From Adiantum capillus-veneris (taxonomy: Eukaryota > Streptophyta > Polypodiopsida > Polypodiales > Pteridaceae): 64,000 bases of DNA. The position numbers and the translations under genes are program-made. Below are positions 23,588 through 36,712 of the stretch, in pieces (within the stretch, counting starts at the first letter, position 1; each line of letters begins with the position of its first letter). The DNA is taken from positions 92,909,029 through 92,973,028 of the forward strand of contig CM043959.1 in the NCBI GenBank assembly GCA_014529385.2. The letters are read 5' to 3'. The notes below the pieces were generated by a model. That model searched no databases. It worked only from the letters and a program-made list of their open reading frames with translations, and had not been told where the DNA came from.

Positions 23588-23879
23588 CTGAAATTAAAGA
23601 ACAAGAACACTTAATGCAAACATAACAATAGACATGAGTTTTACATTGTCTACCCTAAGGTTTTATTAGATACCAAAATCCATCTATGATCTACTCATTA
23701 ATAGAAAGAAAGTCAAATTAAAATCCTGACTCTTTTTTATGCTACACTCTCTCTTAGTATCAATACCATGGAGGTCAACTAGACTTAAGTCAACTAATAA
23801 CTACTACTTGTTATTAAAGGTATGCTTGAAGTGCATAAGGCTTAACCAATGCTCTAGTGTAGAATGGGTATTTAGGTCT

Positions 23880-26800
23880 CAAGGTCTACCACTTATCCAA
23901 GCAAAGATCCATTTAGATATGGAAACCCAAATTTTCTTAATATAATGATATAGAATGAACAAGTGGTGAATCCTAAGACCAAACCACTCATGCTACTAGG
24001 GATAATAGGTTGGACAAGTGGTGGACCTTGAATGTAAACCCCCCATGTACAAAGTATCATGGGTTTTGGGTATTTCAATCGACTCTAGCATCTTCGAGAC
24101 ATGGTGGAGCTTACTTCTCTCCATGTTTCAATGGAGTCTATCTTGGATAAATGGTGGAGCATCATTCTCTCCATGTTTCAATGGAGCCTAGCTTGGACAA
24201 GTGGTGGACGTTTGTTTCTCTCTATATTTGAACAGATTTAGCTTGGACACGTGGTGGACCTTGGAACAAAATCCCCATGTAAAACATATCATGGACATTA
24301 CAAGTGGTGAGAAAAAATACCATTCAATATATAACCTTATAGGTTGGACAAGTGGTGGACCTTAACACCCAATTATTATTAATATAATGACATAGAGTGG
24401 ACAAGTGGTGAATCTTGCGACCAAACCTACTAGGAAAAGTAGGTTGGACAAGTGGTGGACCTTGAATGCAAACCCCCCATGTACATAATATCACTCATGC
24501 TACTAGGAATAATTTGGTATTAAGGTCCATGTTTCAATGGAGCCTAGCTTGGAAAAGTGGTGGACCTTTGTTTCTCTCTATGTTTCAATAGAATTAGCTT
24601 GCACAAGTGGTGAACCTTGAAACAAAACCCCCATGTAAAGCATGTCATGGGCATTACAAGTGGTGAGAAAAAATACCATTCAAGGTATAACCTTATAGGC
24701 TGGACAAGTGGTGGACCTTAGCACCCAATTCCTCTTATTATAATGACATAGAGTGGAAAAGTGGTGAATTGTGAGACCAAAACTACTAGGGATAATAGGG
24801 TGGACAAATGGTTGACCTTGAATGTAAATCACCCATGTACAAAATATCATGGGTTTTGCGTATTTCAATGGAGCCTAGCATCTAGGAGACATGGTGGAAC
24901 TTACTTATGTCCATGTTTTAATGGAGCCTATCTAGGAGAAATGGTGGAGGTTCCTTCTCTCCATGTTTCAATGGAGCCTAGTTTGGACAAGTCATGGACC
25001 TTTGTTTCTCTCTATATTTAAATATGGTTAGCTTGGACAAGTGGTGGATCTTGGAATGAAACTCCCATGTAAAACATATCATGGGCATTTCAAGTGGCGA
25101 GAAAGGATACCATTTAAGATATAACCTTATAGGTTGGACAAGTGGTGGACCTTAACACAATATAATGACATAGAGTGTACAAGTAGTGAATCTTGAAACC
25201 AAACCACTCATGCTACTAGGGATAATAGGTTGAACAAGTTGTGGGCCTTGAAATAAAACCCCCTCGAGTGTTTCAATGGAGCCTAGCTTGGAAACATGGT
25301 AAAGCTTGCTTCTCTCCATGTTTCAATGCAGCCTATCTTGGATAAATGGTGGAGCATCATTCTCTCCATGTTTCAATGGAGCCTAGCTTGGATAAGTGGT
25401 GGACCTTTATTTCTCTCTATGTTTGAATAGAGTTATCTTGGAAAAGTGGTGGACCTTGGAACAAAACCCCCATGTAAAACATATCATGGGCATTACAAGT
25501 GGTGAGAAAAAATACCATTTAATATATAACCTTATAGGTTGGACAAGTGGTGGACCTTAACACCCAATTATTCTTAATATAATGACATAGAGTGGATAAG
25601 TGGTGAACTTGGGACCAAACCTACTAGGGAAATAGGTTCGACAAGTGGTGTACCTTGAATGAAAACCCCCCATGTACAAAATATCACTCATGCTACTAGA
25701 AATAATTTGGTATTAAGGTCCATGTTTCAATGCAGCCTAGCTTGGAAAAGTGGTGGACCTTTGTTTCTCTCTATGTTTCAATAGATTTAGCTTGGACAAG
25801 TGGTGGACCTTGGAACAAAACCCCCATGTAAATCATGTCATGGGCATTACAAGTGGTGAGAAAAAATACCATTCAAGCTATAACATTATAGGTTGGACAA
25901 GTGGTGGACCTTAACACCCAATTCCTCTTGATATAATGACATATAGTGGACAAGTGGTGAATCATGAGACTAAACCTACTAGGGATAATAATAGGTTGGA
26001 CAAGTGGTGAACCTTGAATGTAAACCCCCCATGTACAAAATATTATGGGTATTGGGTATTTCAATGGAGCCTAGCAACTTGGAGACATGGTGGAGCTCAT
26101 TTCTCTCCATGTTTCAATGGAGCCTATCTAGGAGAAACAATGGAGGTTCCTTCTCTCCATGTTTCAATGAGCCTAGCTTGGACAAGTGGTGGACCTTTCT
26201 TTCTCTATATGTTTTAATAGAGTTAGCTTGGACAAGTGGTGGACCTTGGAATGAAACCCCCATGTAAAACGTATCATGGGCATTTCAAGTGGTGAGAAAG
26301 GATACCATTTAAGATATAACCTTATAGGTTGGACAAGTGGTGAACCTTAATACATAGTTCTTCCTAATATAATGACATAGAGTGTACAAGTGGTGTATCT
26401 TGAGACCAAACCACTCGTGCTACTAGGGATAATAGGTTAGAAAAGTGGTGGGCCTTGAAATAAAACCCCCCATGTACAAAATAAAATGGGTTTAGGGCAT
26501 TTAAATGGATCCTAGCTTGGAGACATGGTGGAGCTTTCTTCTCTCCATGTTTCAATGAAGCCTATCTTGGAGAAATGGTGGAGCATCCTTGTCTTCATGT
26601 TTCAATATATCTTAGCTTGGACAAGTGGTGGATCTTTGGTTCTCTCTATGTTTCAATAGAGTAAGCTTGGACAAGTGGTGGACATTGAAACAAAACTCCC
26701 ATGTAAAACATATCATGGGTAGTTCAAGTTGTGAGAAAAAAAACCATTAAAAATATAACCGTATAGGTTGGACAAGTGGTGGACCTTAACACCCAATCCT

Positions 26801-27550
26801 TTTTAATACAATGACATAGAGTGGAGAAGTGGTGAATCTTGAGACCAAAGCTATCAAGCTACTAGGGATACTAGGTTGGACAAGTGGTGGATCTTGAATG
26901 TACATCCCCTATGTACAAAATATCATGGGTTTAGGGTGTTTCAATGGAGTCTAGCATATTGGAGACATGGTGGACCTTGCTTCGCTCCATGTTTCAAGTG
27001 GTGGAACTTCAATTATTTTCCCATACCTAGTTTAGACAACCCATACACTTTGCAACTCTAAAGGTTAGACGAGTGGTGGAGCTTTGTTTATTTCCATGTT
27101 TTAATGGATCCTAGCTTGGACAAGTGGTGGACCTTGGAAAAAAGTCCCCCCTGTACAACATAGCTGAGTTTTTTCATGTTTTAATGGAAGAGAGATTTGA
27201 CAAATGGTGGAGCTTGCTTATCTCCATGTGGATTTTAGAACTAGCTTGGACAAGTGGTGGAGCTTTGCTTTTCTACTATTCATAATACAATGATGTATAG
27301 GTTGGTTACATGGTGAATCTTAAGGCCAAAATATTAAGGCCAAACCTCCCATCTTACTAGAGATGATAGGTTGGACAAGTGTTCAACCTTCTATCATTTC
27401 TCCATGCCTATAATTAGACAATTAGTAGAACTAGCATCTTTCTATGTTGTCTAGAGCTGAGCTTAGACAAGTAGTGGACCTTGCTACTCTCTTCCCTTGG
27501 TTTATTAGTTTGAAGACTCATTATATATACTTGCTTAGATCTATATAATT
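23880..27550 (-). repeat. Minisatellite array within intron D-E
   Basis: Reverse-orientation units (ttggacaagtggtggacc) in monomers of about 440 bp like those of the right-hand array, read on the other strand. Each holds landmark blocks such as tatcatggg, ataatgacatagagtgg and ccaaacc-tactaggga. The end (27430-27550) matches 12640-12760 and the reverse complement of 38000-38120. Confidence 0.9.
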
Positions 27551-27779
27551 ACTCATTAGTTAGGTTACAAGTAGGTATGTAATTTGTTAGCCTCAAGGGA
27601 CTTTGAATATTGAATAGTAAGAAAGTCAAGTGCTGGTTTGAAGATCTTTTGCTTATCTAAACTAAACTCTAACTCAATAATAAGTCTCTTAAGTTCCACA
27701 AATTGTCCTATCTAGGCTCCAAAAGAGTCTTAATTGGTTTGTGCTAGATTCTAACTTCCTTGATGGGATAGAATCCTAG

Positions 27780-28378
27780 AAAATGAGGCACTATAAGTTT
27801 TACCTTAGCTCAAATGGATTTTCACTTAAACTAGACTGCAATTTGGCACTCTAGTATCTTTGGCTTGATGGAGTTTAACACTAGATACATAGTAGTGATA
27901 TTTAAGCTTCATGTCTCTTCACTTGATCGAGATATGAGACCATACTTTCAAGGTCACCACTTGTCTTACCTAAAGACCAATGTGAGACATGGGAGCAAGA
28001 AAGCCATCCGATATTGTTTTAAGGACTATTACATAGACAATCAATAACTTAAGTAAAGCAAAAAGACTTGGATCTTTCACAATTAATAACTTAAGTAAAG
28101 CCAAAAAGACTTGGATCTTTGACAGTTTTTTTCAAACTAAAAAAGCACAATCTCATGCTAACAAAACTATAAATCACAATTGAAAGTTTTGAACGAGAAA
28201 AAGATCAGCAATCTTATAAGAAGGATACTTTTCATTTCATTTGATGATTACAAACTAAAAGAAAGTCTCTCAAGAAATTGATAAACAAAAAATGTAGGTG
28301 ACTGCTTCATTATTTTGAGCAAACATATCAAAATCTCTATTGATTGAGCTCCATCTAGTAGTATCCTTTGTAAGATCC
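27780..28378. repeat. 599-bp direct repeat, copy 1
   Basis: From aaaatgaggcactataag to gtaagatcc. It matches 29568-30166 nearly base for base. It does not start TG or end CA, and it contains no gene. Confidence 0.9.
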
Positions 28379-29567
28379 CATTAGAAAATTTCGTAGGTCA
28401 TTTGGAGGGGCTTGTAAGAAATTGTATTTCTCTCTCTAGAAACTTTTTATAAAATGCACTTGCACCTTGTGAGTACGTCCAAAAGGACAACCAGACACTC
28501 TAAAAAGTAGATTTATATTCCCAATCGTCCTTGAAAACGGTCACTTTTTTATTTAATGCGAGCGTCTTTTTCAAGAGGCAGGTGCGGCGCATTCAATGCA
28601 GCTTACGTCATCACTAAAAGTTGAAAAGTCACAAACTATCAAATAGTGATAGATTTTGAGGCTTTTGACACCACCAATGCGTCCGGAACGCCAAAATACC
28701 CTAAAAACGAATATCTACTTGCCTCATTCTGACAACCGGAGAGGCAAAAAATATCAAAAAACCCAAAAAAATGGGCTTTTTACTTAAGGCGCGCGAGGAG
28801 GCATTTCTAAATTCTAGAATGCCCCTCTGCGCGCCGTTAGTACAAAGCTCCTTTTAGTGATTTTTGGACACTTATCTTTCCAGAAAGCCCCTTTTTAGAG
28901 GTTTTTGGACATTTTCCTCTCAAAAAGCTCCCTAAAAAGAGGAAAACGGGGCTTTTTACCAACGGCGCGCGAGGAGGCATTCCAAAATTCTAGAATGCCC
29001 CTCTGCGCGTCGTTAGTACAAAGCTCCTTTTAGTGATTTTTGGACACTTATCTTTCCAGAAAGCCCCTTTTTAGAGGTTTTTGGACATTTTCCTCTCAAA
29101 AAGCTCCCTAAAAAGAGGAAAAAGGGCCTTTTTACTAACGGCTCGCGAGGAGGCATTACAAAATTTTGGAATGGCCCCTTGCGCGCCGTTAGTAAAATGT
29201 TTCTTTAGGGATTTTTGACATTTTTTTGCCTCTTTGGATGTCTGAGCGAGGCAATTGGACATTCATTTCTAGGAGATATGTGCATTCCGGACGCATTGAC
29301 AATATCAAAAGTTTCAAAATCTTCCACCACTTGATAGTTTTGTGATTTTTTGAGTTCTAGTGATGACGTAGCCCGTATCAAATGCACCGCATCTACCTTC
29401 TGAAAAAGGTGCTCGCATTAAATGAAAGAGAGTGCTCGTCTTCAAGGACCACTAGATTATTAAATGAGGAGAGGGACACCTTTTATATTTTTGTTAATAT
29501 CAATCTATTTTTCTACGTAACGTAGACTCTTCTCTCATTGGAGGAGCTTATTTTCCTCTCTCTTCCA
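28379..29567. mobile_element. Foldback element with long terminal inverted repeats
   Basis: Left arm 28526-about 28800 and right arm about 29175-29449 are inverted copies (gtccttgaa-acg, acgtcatcac, caatgcgtccggaa, gaggcaaaaaa). Between them lie three tandem copies at exactly 176-bp spacing (28788, 28964, 29140). Each contains a GC-rich hairpin of about 48 bp whose arms are GGCGCGCGAGGAGGCATT and its imperfect complement. No transposase is present, so it is non-autonomous, perhaps Mutator-like. No clear short TSD was found, because the outer borders are uncertain. Confidence 0.75.
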
Positions 29568-30166
29568 AAAATGAGTCACTATAAGTTTTACCTTAGCTCA
29601 AATGGATTTTCACTTAAACTAGACTGCAATTTGGCACTCTAGTATCTTTGTCTTGATGGAGTTTAACACTAGATACATAGTAGTGATATTTAAGCTTCAT
29701 GTCTCTTCACTTGATCGAGATATGAGACCATAATTTCAAGGTCACCACTTGTCTTACCTAAAGACCAATGTGAGACATGGGAGCAAGAAAGCCATCCGAT
29801 ATTGTTTAAAGGACTATTACATAGACAATCAATAACTTAAGTAAAGCAAAAAGACTTGGATCTTTCACAATTAATAACTTTAGTAAAGCCAAAAAGACTT
29901 GGATCTTTGACGGTTTTTTTCAAACTAAAAAAGCACAATCTCATGCTAACAAAACTATAAATCACGATTGAAAGTTTTGAACGAGAAAAAGATCAGCAAT
30001 CTTATAAGAAGGATACTTTTCATTTCATTTGATGATTACAAACTAAAAGAAAGTCTCTCAAGAAATTGATAAACAAAAAATGTAGGTGACTGCTTCATTA
30101 TTTTGAGCAAACATATCAAAATCTCTATTGATTGAGCTCCATCTAGTAGTATCCTTTGTAAGATCC
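29568..30166. repeat. 599-bp direct repeat, copy 2
   Basis: Second copy of 27780-28378 with only a few substitutions. It is on the same strand and lies beyond the foldback element. Confidence 0.9.
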
Positions 30167-30258
30167 TACAGGAAGGAATAAAAAGAAAGATTTGTTAGAT
30201 ACCATGCACATGAGTGTTCAAGTATGTGTATCAAGAATATATGACATGTCACTAGTAC

Positions 30259-31458
30259 CTTAGGGTTGCTTTCTATCCAGCCTTAGAAGATTGTTCTCAG
30301 CTTTCACCTTATTTATATAAGCCTTTGCTGTGGTTGCCTTCAAAACTCCTTTTGTGTTACAACCCAATTGCTTAGTTAAAGTGGTCAATTGTGACGCCTT
30401 CATGCTTTCAATGGGTGTACGCTCCTTTGCTAAGATCTCTTGTATTTGGGCTCTTCTCATTTCATTGCGGTGGCTTGTGTCACTTGCATTTTCAATGATA
30501 GTTTCATCCCTGTCACCTTTTGCAGGTGGTATTCTTCTTGTAAAGAACACCTTAGCTGACCAAACATCATTTTTTTGCTTCCAATACTCCATGGTTTGTT
30601 TGTATTCACTATCATTTGTCACTATAGGTTGTCCATAACGATTAGAAGCAATTAAATCACGCACATCCCTTCTCTCATCAAGCTGAATCAAGTATGGCAG
30701 TAGCTCCTCCAAGAGCATATTGTCAACCATCTTCTCAGCATCAAATTGTGGTGGAAAAATGCAATTGTTTTCTGGTGAAATACATCCCTTGTAAGGAGAG
30801 TCATCAATAAGCACTGTTCTTTGTGGATCACATTCAAACCCCATGGCAATTTTGGCTAGAGGCTTGAACATTGCCTCAACGTTTGGATTGTCGGGTCTAA
30901 ACAATTTTTGAGTTTGAGCGGTGTAGCAAACATCTTGCGAACAAATTGCAAAGAAAGGCAATGTATCCTCAGCTAAGTTGTTTAGTGCTGCAAGGATTTG
31001 ATACACATTATTCCTAGTAGCTGTCGACCAAATTGCAACATTAAACCTCTGTAAAATAGTCTTCAAGAATTGGATGCAACCTGGCCTAAGTATAATATAT
31101 CTTTTTGAATCCATTTGCACTCAGTTGTGGTGTGATGATGGTTGAGGGGAACGTTTCAACAATAGACCATTTAAATCCAATATAATTGTAAGCATGGATT
31201 TCTCAACATCTACGCTACATGACGTAGTACCAATTGGCAATAGCTCGTGAGTGGACTTTTCAGTCTCTTTTGATGTATGTTGCATTTATGAAGCATCGAT
31301 TTCTTGGTTCTCATTATTGGAAGCTTGCTCAAGTTGCACAACACTAGACTCTAGTATAGAAATATCATCCATCTTGGGCACTTTAGAAACCATAGAATCT
31401 ATGGATTCTATAGTTGTTGACTGAACCATAGGAGCATTATCCATCCCAGTTTGTGAAT
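30259..31458 (-). CDS. Exon D: FCP1/NIF-type HAD domain with SAP-like tail
   Basis: Acceptor TTTTCTTAG precedes 31458 and the exon joins exon C in phase. An acidic linker is followed by HAD motif I as ILDLNGLLLKR (about residue 1137), where the usual second aspartate of DxDGT is asparagine. Motif II is AIWSTA, and motif III/IV is TVLIDDSPYKG (about residue 1260). This order and spacing fit the FCP1 homology (NLI-interacting factor) family of Ser/Thr phosphatases that act on RNA polymerase II tails. The Asn for Asp suggests reduced or lost catalysis, though DxNG is common in plant relatives. Near residues 1393-1430 is a helix pair (SQLTTLTKQLGC..KGVLKA) resembling a SAP DNA-binding motif. Stops: TAA 31286-31288, TGA 31121-31123, TAA 30260-30262, the last directly before the donor GTACTA. 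Confidence 0.7.
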
Positions 31459-32096
31459 CTAAGAAAACACACACACAAATGGTATCTCAAAACCACTAGA
31501 ATTTTATTCTCCATATTTATATGTAGAACTCCTATTAAGAAATTTATTTAAGGTAAAGTCGTTGTTAGAATCCTTGCAACCATTTTCAGCATTCGTACAC
31601 CAAACACCACTTGTCTAAAATACAATCTACTAACTCAACATTTTCCATCCTACACTTTATTAAAGATGAGTACTTAAAGTGAAAACTAAAAGCCACCCTT
31701 GTTGAGGAAACATGGATACAAGGTCCACCAAATGTCCAACCTAGACCACAAGCAAACAATTAGAGATTTGGCTTAGATTTGGATTCAAAGGCCACCACTT
31801 ATTCAAGTAAGATAACTCCACTTGTTTAAGACAGTAATGTTTGAAGCCCCACCACTTGTCCAACCTAGAAATTGATTAAATTTTGGTAAGATTTATCACA
31901 AATCTAGAGTAGAATCAAGATTGTATGGCCAAGGTAGTCAAATAAGCTAGACAACACACAAAGCATAAGAGCACTTTAGATTCTCGTTGAGCATAAACTA
32001 AACAATAATCAAATGTTATATTCACTTGAGATTTCATCCATGAAAAATGAAAATGATGCATGTACTTGAGATTTCCATCCATGTACAATACTTTAC
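31459..32096 (-). other. Intron C-D, 638 bp
   Basis: Donor GTAAAG, acceptor TTCTTAG, phase 1. It contains two or three degenerate satellite motifs near 31700-31870 in forward orientation, otherwise AT-rich. Confidence 0.7.
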
Positions 32097-32657
32097 AATG
32101 TCAAGTAAAGTTATAGTCAGCAAACAACTCTTCTCCTGCTTCAACTTGACAAATAGTCTCAATGCATACATGGCCATATTCTTCTGACTTGATGTGTGAA
32201 GAGGTGCATTTATGCCGAGGTGGAAAATTTGGATCAAATGTATAGCGTACGTTGGGACAGACATTTGTACTGTGAGAACTATTTATATAGCCCGACACGT
32301 TTCCTTCTTCTACACAACCAATAATGTATGATTGATCTTCCTCTTCTTCTATGTTTGGATCCTCTAGAAGAGAATATTTATAAGCTCTTGGAAAAATTTT
32401 GCATATCTTTTTCCAGTCTTGAAATCTATACTTATGCCCTCCATAGTTTAGAATAGTCAAACCACTTTCCAGGGTAGTATGCACAAATAGCCCATAACCG
32501 GCTCCTTCAATACATGAAAGTCGCACTTCAAAATCCACACCGTTAATATGGAAAATTACATCTTTGGGAATAGGAAAAGTTGGTGTCCCAAAAGGATCTT
32601 CATGCCAATCATAGTGTGAAATACATCTAGTTTTTATATCACTTAACTCCTTTGTGT
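32097..32657 (-). CDS. Exon C: SET domain
   Basis: Acceptor TTTTTGCAG precedes 32657. The split codon with exon B gives METHTKEL in phase. The exon encodes 186 full codons. SET hallmarks in order: GAGYGLFVHTTLESG (N-terminal strand), ILNYGG, then SGYINSSHSTNVCPNV, a variant of the NHSxxPN core that forms the knot and binds S-adenosylmethionine, and finally EAGEELFADYNF with the conserved tyrosine. SET proteins methylate lysines, mostly on histones. No pre-SET or post-SET cysteine cluster is visible, so substrate cannot be guessed. TGA at 32101-32103 comes two codons before the donor GTAAAG at 32096. If that stop is the real end, the SET domain is still complete. Confidence 0.75.
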
Positions 32658-35247
32658 CTGCAAAAAGAAGAAAATATTATGCATAAAATAATGACAATAT
32701 CAAAGAAAGATATCATTATTTTATAGTCCAATAGGTCTATCGTATGGAAGACTTAGAGTGCCTCTTACATGGTGCCTCCAAGGTTTCCAAAAAATAAAAC
32801 CATTGGAAAAAAAAGGCGACTGTGTCTCCAATCTATTGCCCATTTGAAGCATAGAGAGAACCAAGGTCCACCACTTGTCCAAGCTAGACATGGAGCATTG
32901 ACACAAGATCCAACACTTATCCAAGAACCCTATAGTATATGTGGTAACATGGGATGCATTGATGCAACAAAAGTAGTCTAGCCTCCTCATCCATCTCTTT
33001 TTTCTTGTAGCCTAGAGGGATTAGTTTCAAGGTCTATAACTAGTCAAAAACTACACATAGAACATTGATACAAGGTTCCACCACATGTGAAACCTATCAT
33101 CTCTAGTAGCATGGATGGTTTGATATCAAGGTTCACTGTGTGTCCTACCTATACTCTATTGTAGCATAGAGATTCTGGTTTGGTGGTACTACACTTGTCC
33201 AAACTTGGCTTGTTGTTGATATCTGGAGGTAATCAAGGGTCCTCCACTTGTCCAAGTTAGGCATATATAACAATTGCAAGGTCCACCATGTGTACAACAT
33301 ATGATTGATTATAGCATGCATGGTCTTATTTCATGGGCAACCATCTTCTCTCCAACATGTGTCCAACCTCGGCTCCATTGAAGCATGGAGAGAAGCAAGG
33401 TCCACCACTTATCAAAGCTATTATTTTCTCCCAGTGCTTTCAAAACCCATAATACGTTGTACATGGGGGGGGGGGATTCTTGTTTCAAGGTCCACCACTT
33501 GGCTAAGATTGGATCCATTGAAACATAAAGAGAAGCAAGCTCTACCATTTTTCCAAGCTAGGTGCCATTGAAACATGAAAACCCCATAATATGTTGTATA
33601 TGGGGGGGTTTTTCACGGTCTACCACTTGTCTAAGCTATGGTCCATTGGAACATGGAGAGAATCAAAGCTCCACCACTTTTCTAAGCTAGGATCCATTGA
33701 AACATGGAGAGAAGCAAGCTCCATTGTTTGTCTAAGCTAGGCTCCATTGGAACATGGAGAAAACAAGATCCACCACTTGCCTATTATTGCATAGAGATTT
33801 TGGTTTGAAGGCCCACAACTTGTCCAACCTTGCCTTCATGTATGGAGATAATAAAGAGTGCAATGCTTCTCTAAGCTAGGGACATAAAAGAGTTTCAAGG
33901 TCCACTACATATACGATCTATGATGGGTTGTAGCATGGGAGGTTTCATTTTAGGGTTGACCACTTCTCCAGCTCCGCTTGTCCAACCTCAGATCCATTGA
34001 AGAATGGAGAATAAAGGTGGACAAACTGTCCAAAATAGGCAAGAAAATCTCTATAAAACCCATGAATTGTTAATATATGCTATGCTGTGGAGTTTTGTTT
34101 GAAGGTCCACTCCTTATCCAAGCTACAATCCATTGAAGCATGGAAATAAGTAAGATATATCTATAGTCCAAGATAGGATCCATTGAAGCATAGAGAGAAT
34201 CAAGGTCCACCACTTGTCCAAGCTATGCATGGGTAATTGATATAAGGACCACTACGTTTTCACCTATACTATGCTCTATCATGGATGGTTTCATATACCA
34301 CCAATTTTCCAACATATTTAGTAGGTTGTATTATGGGGGTTTGGTTTCAAGGTACTTCACTTGTTTAAGGTGGGTTCCATTGAGCCATGGAGAGAAACAA
34401 TGTCTACCACTTGTCCGAAATATGCTCCTTTAAAACATAAAAGCAAGGTCCACCACTTGTCCAAGCTAATTTTTCTCTCCATTGAATCATGGAGAGAAAC
34501 AAGGTCTACCACCTGTCCAAAATATGCTCCATTGAAACATAAAAGTAAGGTCCACCACTTGTCCAAGCTAATATAACAAATGGGTGTTGGTTACAAGGTG
34601 TACCACACTTGTCTAAACTAGTCTCCATGCAAGGTCCACCACATGTCCAAGCTATATGATCTTGGTTTGAAGGTCTACCACACCTCTTGAGATTAGGATC
34701 CATGTAAGGTCCACCTTTTGTCAAGCTATGCCTTTAGTGAGTACTAAAACTAAGTAAATTGCAGTACTTAAATACCTTTCCAAGCTCATTAAGATTTTGG
34801 TCTCTAAGGCCACCACCACATGTCTAATCTATGCTCTAATTGATTACTTATGCTAGTTCTCAAAGTCCAAACATAATCTCCCTTCTAGCAAGGTTAGTTT
34901 AATTTTAGGCTCTAACACCTGTCTAAGCTAGGTTCAATTTATGAAGCATCACCATTTAACCATGCTACGATCTAATGTATCATATCAAGGGGGTATTGAT
35001 AAAAGGTCCAAAACTTATTGAGTTCAAGCTCTTAAGTAATTAAGTCTTTGTGAGTATTAAATGTTATAGTTTTAGTCTAAAGATCCACCATTCAAAAACT
35101 CAAGTAATTTATTATTTACATTCAAACCTTGAATGCTTGAGATAAAAAATACAAACTCAATCAATACTATATAAAGCAAAATCTAACATTAAGAGTATCA
35201 AATCAGTAACAAGAAACACTAACATGCACAAGAAACTCAAAACATAC
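32658..35247 (-). other. Intron B-C, 2.59 kb, holding diverged minisatellite
   Basis: Donor GTATGT, acceptor TTTTTGCAG, phase 1. Between 32840 and 34760 it carries many GGTCCACCACTTGTCCAAG-type units in forward orientation. They are more diverged than the main array, with local duplications such as 34396-34465 and 34500-34570. 34760-35247 and 32658-32840 are AT-rich without genes. Confidence 0.75.
32840..34760 (+). repeat. Diverged minisatellite in intron B-C
   Basis: Forward-orientation core motifs with irregular spacing. Monomer landmarks are weaker than in the right-hand array, which suggests it is older or not homogenised with it. Confidence 0.75.
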
Positions 35248-36628
35248 GTGTCTCCATTTCCAAAAAGTCCTCCATTGACAGAGGATGTTGTTGTTGTTCT
35301 TCTTCTTCTCTTTGTGGAGAGCACTCCTCTGTAACAGGCACAATGTCATCTGATTGCGAAGTGGATTGTTGAAGTCCAGCCCATTTTTCTATATCTTCAT
35401 GAGACTTAGCAAAGTCTAGCAGCATGGTCTCCACGTTTTTTGCCTCCTCCACACTATCAATTAATCATATAACTTCTTTTTTCTGTTGTATTCCTTCTTG
35501 TGCAACCAAAGAGCCATCACCAAAAACATCAACAAGCTTGCGGTCTTCAAAACAATATGTACGAATGTAGTGCTTGACCAAAGCTCTTTTTTTGGCCTCC
35601 AAATATTGCAAATCTGACATATCGTTATCTGCTACTTGAAGAAGAGAACAATCAATTGGCATGGGATGTTCCTCTGATCTTCTTCTCAGGTCTTCAAATG
35701 CATTGCCTTGTCCCAAGAAGGCAATAACTGTTAGGAATTGAATTGCTCCTTTGCAAGGAGCTGATGGAAAGTGATGCAATGCACCACAACAATGGTAGCT
35801 CAGATTATCTCCCATGGCGTGAAAGGCACATTGCAATTTTGTGAAGTTAGTGAAATCCACAAATGCAAGAAAGACAAATCCAGGATCTGTTGACCCTCTA
35901 GCAATAGCCAAGATCCCATCCAAAGCATTGTTAAATGTCTCCTCACTCCACTTCAAATTGCCTCCAACGTTTTTTGTCATATCTAAAACACATAAGCCAA
36001 TAGGCACTTTATTATTGAAGTGGTGCATCAAGTAGAGATTGCCTTCCATTTGTAGGCTCACCACATAGATTGACCATGGAAAATCTCTAGGCTCAGTTTT
36101 CTCCTTTTGAAGGTGAATTGCCCATTGCATGTATTTTATTGCTCCATCTGGAAAATCCATTTTCTTTGTTCCACGCGTCAAACTAGATTTGATCCATTCC
36201 TCGCATAGCATTAAAATTGTTTTATAAACAACATCATTGATGTTATACATTTTGACCACCTCCTCCCAGTCTTTACATGGTGAAGACTCATTCAAATTGT
36301 TGAAGCCTTCAAGAAGTGCATCTTGAATCAATTTGTCTTGCTTCAACTGCTTGATTCGATCATACATGTTAGTTGCATCACCATCCTTTGCACTCTTTGA
36401 CAGTAAAATCTCCTCATCTCTAATCTCTTCTTGAATAGTCTTTACCTCTGATTCCTCAAGGCCACAAAGGTATCTAAATACAGTTGTTGGGGGTTTCTTA
36501 TTCTCCTCTTCTAGCTTTTCAATGATTTCTATCCAGCAATCATAAACTAAATCAGAGTACGTGACCATGTGTGCCTGTTTAGCAATCCAACTTGCTGCTG
36601 CACTCATTCTTGCCAATCGAAGAAAAGC
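35248..36628 (-). CDS. Exon B: unrecognised domain plus acidic linker
   Basis: Acceptor TTTTTAG precedes 36628, and the exon joins exon A in phase (GWD|AFLRLARMS). It has 460 codons plus one base. The first third is helical and charged (KLEEENKKPP, EEIRDEEILLSKS). The middle has a compact, probably alpha/beta region with VPIGLCVLDMTKNVGG, GFVFLAFVDFTNF and GAIQFLTVIAFLGQG. These look like alternating strands and helices of a Rossmann-type fold, but no methyltransferase motif is clear, so I do not name it. TGA at 35465-35467 falls after KKEVI; the same frame continues with an acidic Glu/Gln-rich tail to the donor GTATGT at 35247. A divergent catalytic domain working with the SET part is possible but unproven. 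Confidence 0.6.
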
Positions 36629-36712
36629 CTAAAAAGAAATAGAGAAATAATTAAACTATTGAGCAATATTTTTTAATTAAACGCTATCAAAATGACAAAG
36701 AAAATAACTTAC
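36629..36712 (-). other. Intron A-B, 84 bp
   Basis: Donor GTAAGT, acceptor TTTTTAG, AT-rich, phase 0. It is the only intron without repeats. Confidence 0.75.

Larger units (their letters stand above)
23588..30258 (-). other. Intron D-E, 6.67 kb, satellite plus foldback element
   Basis: Donor GTACTA, acceptor TTTCAG, phase 1. It holds satellite at 23880-27550 in reverse orientation, unique AT-rich sequence at 27550-27780, and 599-bp direct repeats around a foldback element (27780-30166). Confidence 0.65.

Noticed and set aside
27780-30166. The 599-bp direct repeats as LTRs of a small retrotransposon
   Set aside because: They lack TG..CA ends, no PBS or PPT adjoins them, and the interior is a foldback structure.
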